Below, piece by piece: positions 61,509-64,000 of a stretch of DNA of 64,000 nucleotides (within the stretch, counting starts at the first letter, position 1; every line of letters begins with the position of its first letter). The position numbers were made by a program, and so were the translations under genes. This stretch comes from Hugenholtzia roseola DSM 9546. Lineage in GTDB: Bacteria > Bacteroidota > Bacteroidia > Cytophagales > Bernardetiaceae. Location of the stretch: NCBI RefSeq assembly GCF_000422585.1, contig NZ_KE383882.1, positions 79,669 to 143,668 of the forward strand. Reading direction: 5' to 3'. The notes under the pieces were generated by a model. That model saw only the letters and a program-made list of their open reading frames with translations. It was not told where the DNA came from and made no database searches.

Positions 61509-62747
61509 ATGCCTGATGCTAACCATTTTGTAGCGGATTCTCACGATTCCCCAAAGCCTAATGAAAATGCGCCTTATACGCATTTCGAAACCAACGCCAT
61601 CAGAACCCAAACGCCCCGTTCTGCCCAAAAAGAACACGCCGTACCGATTTTTGCTACTTCAAGTTTTATCTTTGATGACGCTGAAGAAGCACGCGCCCTC
61701 TTTGCTTCCGAAAAAGAGGGTAATATTTATTCGCGCTATTCAAACCCCAACAACGACGAATTTATACAAAAACTTTGCCTTTTAGAGGGTACAGAAGATG
61801 GCATGGCGATGGCTTCGGGTATGGCGGCTATGTTTTTGAGTATCGCTTCTTTTGTCCGCAGTGGCGACCATATTTTAGCCTGTCGCTCACTTTTTGGCTC
61901 TACCCATCAAATCCTGACGCAAATTCTGCCGCGCTGGGGCATTACACACACCTACGCCGATTGGGACGATTTAGAGAATTGGGAAAATTATATTACGCCC
62001 CAAACGAAGATGATTTTTGTAGAAAGTCCTTCAAACCCCGGTCTTGATTTATTAGATTTGGAGAAATTAGGCAAACTTGCCAAAAAGCACAACCTACTAC
62101 TTAATGTAGATAACTGTTTTGCTACCCCCTATCTACAAAATCCTGCCAAGTGGGGAGCGGATATTATCACCCATTCGGCTACTAAATTTATTGATGGGCA
62201 AGGAAGAGTTTTAGGCGGAGCGATTTTGGGTAGGAAAGATTTGATACAAGAGGTGCGTTATATGGCGCGTCATACGGGACCTGCTATGTCGCCTTTTCAT
62301 GGTTGGGTACTTTCTAAAAGTCTGGAAACCTTAGCAGTACGCATGGAAAAACATTGTCAGAATGCGTTAGAAATTGCTACTTTTTTAGAACAACACCCCC
62401 AAACCGAATGGGTAAAATATCCATTTTTGCCTTCGCATCCACAATATGAATTGGCAAAAAAGCAGATGCGCTTGGGTGGCGGCTTGCTTACCTTCGAGCT
62501 AAAAGGAGGGCAGACGCGTGCAGTCCGTTTTTTAGACGCGCTGAAAATGATTTCCCTAACCCCTAATTTAGGCGATACGCGCAGCATCATCACGCACCCT
62601 GCCACTACGACTCACTCGAAACTTTCCGACCAAGAACAACAAAAGGTAAGCATCACAAAGGGCTTGGTGCGCCTTTCCGTTGGCTTAGAACACGTAGAGG
62701 ACATCAAAGCCGACCTGACGCAGGCAATAGCGGCAAGTGAGGAATAA
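61509..62747 (+). CDS. metZ: O-succinyl/O-acetylhomoserine sulfhydrylase or cystathionine gamma-synthase family enzyme
   Basis: A PLP enzyme of the Cys/Met transsulfuration family (412 residues). RYSNPNNDEFIQKLCLLEGTEDGMAMASGMAA (about 75-106) and HSATKFIDGQGRVLGGAIL with the PLP lysine (about 222) are family signatures. NPGLDLLDLEKLGKLAKKHN (about 177-196) is similar to homoserine-ester sulfhydrylases, which use sulfide to make homocysteine; cystathionine gamma-synthase or methionine gamma-lyase cannot be excluded. It follows osmC and may share the transcript. Confidence 0.88.
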   Translation: MPDANHFVADSHDSPKPNENAPYTHFETNAIRTQTPRSAQKEHAVPIFATSSFIFDDAEEARALFASEKEGNIYSRYSNPNNDEFIQKLCLLEGTEDGMAMASGMAAMFLSIASFVRSGDHILACRSLFGSTHQILTQILPRWGITHTYADWDDLENWENYITPQTKMIFVESPSNPGLDLLDLEKLGKLAKKHNLLLNVDNCFATPYLQNPAKWGADIITHSATKFIDGQGRVLGGAILGRKDLIQEVRYMARHTGPAMSPFHGWVLSKSLETLAVRMEKHCQNALEIATFLEQHPQTEWVKYPFLPSHPQYELAKKQMRLGGGLLTFELKGGQTRAVRFLDALKMISLTPNLGDTRSIITHPATTTHSKLSDQEQQKVSITKGLVRLSVGLEHVEDIKADLTQAIAASEE

Positions 62748-62759
62748 TTAACAGGCTTT

Positions 62760-62850
62760 TTTGTATAAAATTAGTAAAATTAGTTTTTAGACTGTTAGGA
62801 CAAGGTAGTGCCTTGTCCCTACATTTGTCCCTAATTTTTAGAATTTAACA
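62760..62850. repeat. dispersed intergenic repeat, copy F
   Basis: GGACAAGGTAG and TGCCTTGTCC (62798-62818) form the palindrome, then CTACATTTGTCCCTAATTTT and AGAATTTAACATTAC, matching the right end of copy A. Confidence 0.6.
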
Positions 62851-62858
62851 TTACTTCC

Positions 62859-64000
62859 CTACTGCTGTTTCAAAATTTGAGTGGCATCTTGGAAGGATTC
62901 AAAAAACTGCTTTTTGTCGTGTGTGTTGAGGTAGGGAAAAAGGCTGTCTATTTTTGAAAAGTTCGCTTTTGAAAGGTCTGGTTGTTGATTTGAAGCCACA
63001 AGTGGGGCGGCAAAAGTGGGCAAGATGCGATACTGCCGTTTGCCCTCTATGAAACCCTGAAAGACAAAAGTGGGTTGGAAATCATAGCTTTTGAGCCTTA
63101 TTTTTTTTTGCAAATTATTTTTTTCTAAGGTTATATTTAAAATCGCCCCTGTGTGTCGGAAACGCTTGTGCTGCCCTGAAAAGAAATTTCCCAAAGAGTA
63201 GGCTACCAAACCCGAATCTAAGGTTGCCTTTGATGCACTTTTTACTTTTTCTATCGGCTGCAAAACGTGTGGATGTCCGCCAATTACGATGTCTGCGCCT
63301 GCTTCGAAGGCTTTTTGTGTAACGGCGCGTTGGAAACTGTTGGGTTGGGTCTGATATTCATATCCCCAATGAAAGTGGGCAATGACCACTTCTGCACCTG
63401 CCTTTTTTATTTTCTCGATGTCGAGGGCTAAGGTGCTGGTGTCTATGTGATTGAGCAAATATTTTTTTTCTTCTTTGAGTGGAATGTTGCTAAATTCGGT
63501 GTAGGCTAAAATACCAATTTTAAATCCTTTTTTTTCTACAATACAAAAAGTATCTTTGCCCTGTGGCGTGTAGTGCGTGCCTACGGTCTGCAAACCGCGC
63601 CTTTGCAGTTCGGCTAAGGTACGAATAAGCCCCGCTTCTAATTTGTCGTAAGAGTGGTTATTGGCAGTAACGACGACATCAAAACCTATGCTTTTGAGCG
63701 CGTCGGCATATTCATTGGGCGAGTTGAAAATGGGATACGAACTATAAGCAGGTGCGGTATTGCCTGCCAAAACTGTTTCTAAGTTGCCAAAGGTAAGGTC
63801 GGCACTTTCCAAATAGGGCTGCACCTGCGAAAAGGCAGGCAAAAAATCATAGCCGCCGCTATCGGTTTGGGCGTACTTAAATTGAGGCGTGTGGCACATC
63901 AGGTCGCCTACAAAAGCCAACGTAAGGGTCTGAACTGAATCGCGCTGGTCAGCCTTTTGGTAATGGAGCGTATCGGAATCTAAAAGAGAGTAGGGCGTAG
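62859..64000 (-). CDS. CapA family (poly-gamma-glutamate/metallophosphatase fold) protein, 5' end outside window
   Basis: The frame is open from the stop at 62859 to the window edge, so the N-terminus is missing; the visible part is about 380 residues. LAFVGDLMCHTPQF (near the frame's TTG at 63920), GNLETVLAG, VVVTANNHSYDKLEAG, VVIAHFHWGYEYQ and IVIGGHPHVLQP are the CapA/PgsA family motifs. CapA proteins act in capsule or polyglutamate synthesis, but many family members have unrelated phosphatase-like roles. No capBC partner is in the window. Confidence 0.9.
   Translation of the reverse strand, partial: TPYSLLDSDTLHYQKADQRDSVQTLTLAFVGDLMCHTPQFKYAQTDSGGYDFLPAFSQVQPYLESADLTFGNLETVLAGNTAPAYSSYPIFNSPNEYADALKSIGFDVVVTANNHSYDKLEAGLIRTLAELQRRGLQTVGTHYTPQGKDTFCIVEKKGFKIGILAYTEFSNIPLKEEKKYLLNHIDTSTLALDIEKIKKAGAEVVIAHFHWGYEYQTQPNSFQRAVTQKAFEAGADIVIGGHPHVLQPIEKVKSASKATLDSGLVAYSLGNFFSGQHKRFRHTGAILNITLEKNNLQKKIRLKSYDFQPTFVFQGFIEGKRQYRILPTFAAPLVASNQQPDLSKANFSKIDSLFPYLNTHDKKQFFESFQDATQILKQQ

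Noticed and set aside
1-64000. CRISPR array, prophage or integron
   Set aside because: No regularly spaced direct repeats, phage structural genes, integrase or attC-like sites were seen.

Overview
The window looks like chromosomal DNA of a Bacteroidota bacterium, most likely a Cytophagales-type member; the genus is not determined. Evidence: several upstream regions carry the Bacteroidota promoter pattern TTTG-N18-20-TAnnTTTG with no clear Shine-Dalgarno sequences. The gene set also fits, with a fused SecDF, a serine-palmitoyltransferase-type enzyme, a tandem exbB/exbD/exbD cluster, DUF6787 and DUF5683 proteins, a short histone H1-like protein and RicT with a Cys-rich N-terminus. Base composition is mixed and coding density is high, with no rRNA, prophage, intact IS element or CRISPR array. 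One tRNA (Ser-GGA) is present.

Layout. 1-4.3 kb: partial RND/MMPL exporter, a GT9 glycosyltransferase, lumazine synthase, tRNA-Ser. 4.4-7.3 kb: an energy-transducing ExbB-X-ExbD-ExbD operon ending in a palindromic repeat island and a bidirectional terminator. 7.4-13.3 kb: fused FtcD formiminotransferase/cyclodeaminase, a TerB-like protein, NDP kinase, a phosphoribosyltransferase, a lipoprotein, and both subunits of a 3-oxoacid CoA-transferase. 13.4-16.5 kb: a LolD-like ATPase, then the most notable locus: a caspase-like protease gene preceded by a small gene that I identify as the effector-associated constant component EACC1 of bacterial conflict systems. 16.6-25.9 kb: SecDF, two small membrane proteins of unknown role, ornithine aminotransferase, rhomboid protease, CD225 and DUF2752 membrane proteins, Mpl peptidoglycan-recycling ligase and a CoA-binding protein. 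26-33.7 kb: glycosyltransferase, threonylcarbamoyl-AMP synthase, DUF697-SHOCT protein, a small HEXXH protein, RsfS and FtsH. 33.7-35.4 kb: an AT-rich accessory patch with an Rpn/PD-(D/E)XK-type nuclease and an orphan small protein. 35.7-47.4 kb: a HAMP-GAF-PAS sensor, cyclophilin, GT4, DTD, RicT, an orphan C-terminal piece of a Type ISP restriction enzyme, the H1-like protein, serine palmitoyltransferase, a sodium:solute symporter and riboflavin synthase. 47.4-56.6 kb: a gene-poor stretch with an anti-sigma-like protein, a secreted DUF4177-like protein, a complete subclass B1 metallo-beta-lactamase with a lipoprotein signal, L21/L27, RlmN, RidA, SSB, an ECF sigma factor, photolyase and a DUF5683 protein. 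56.9-64 kb: S15, PNPase, the primary sigma factor, OsmC, a homoserine-ester sulfhydrylase and a partial CapA-family protein.

Most of the window is housekeeping: translation, RNA decay, protein export and quality control, envelope and cofactor metabolism. The accessory content lies in short patches: EACC1-caspase, the Rpn nuclease region, the Type ISP remnant and the metallo-beta-lactamase. Intergenic regions share two recurrent sequence themes. One is a dispersed repeat centred on a 21-bp palindrome (GGACAAGGC-NN-TGCCTTGTCC type). The other is a set of hairpins with AAACCCTAAGC/GCTTAGGGTTT stems, many placed as terminators.
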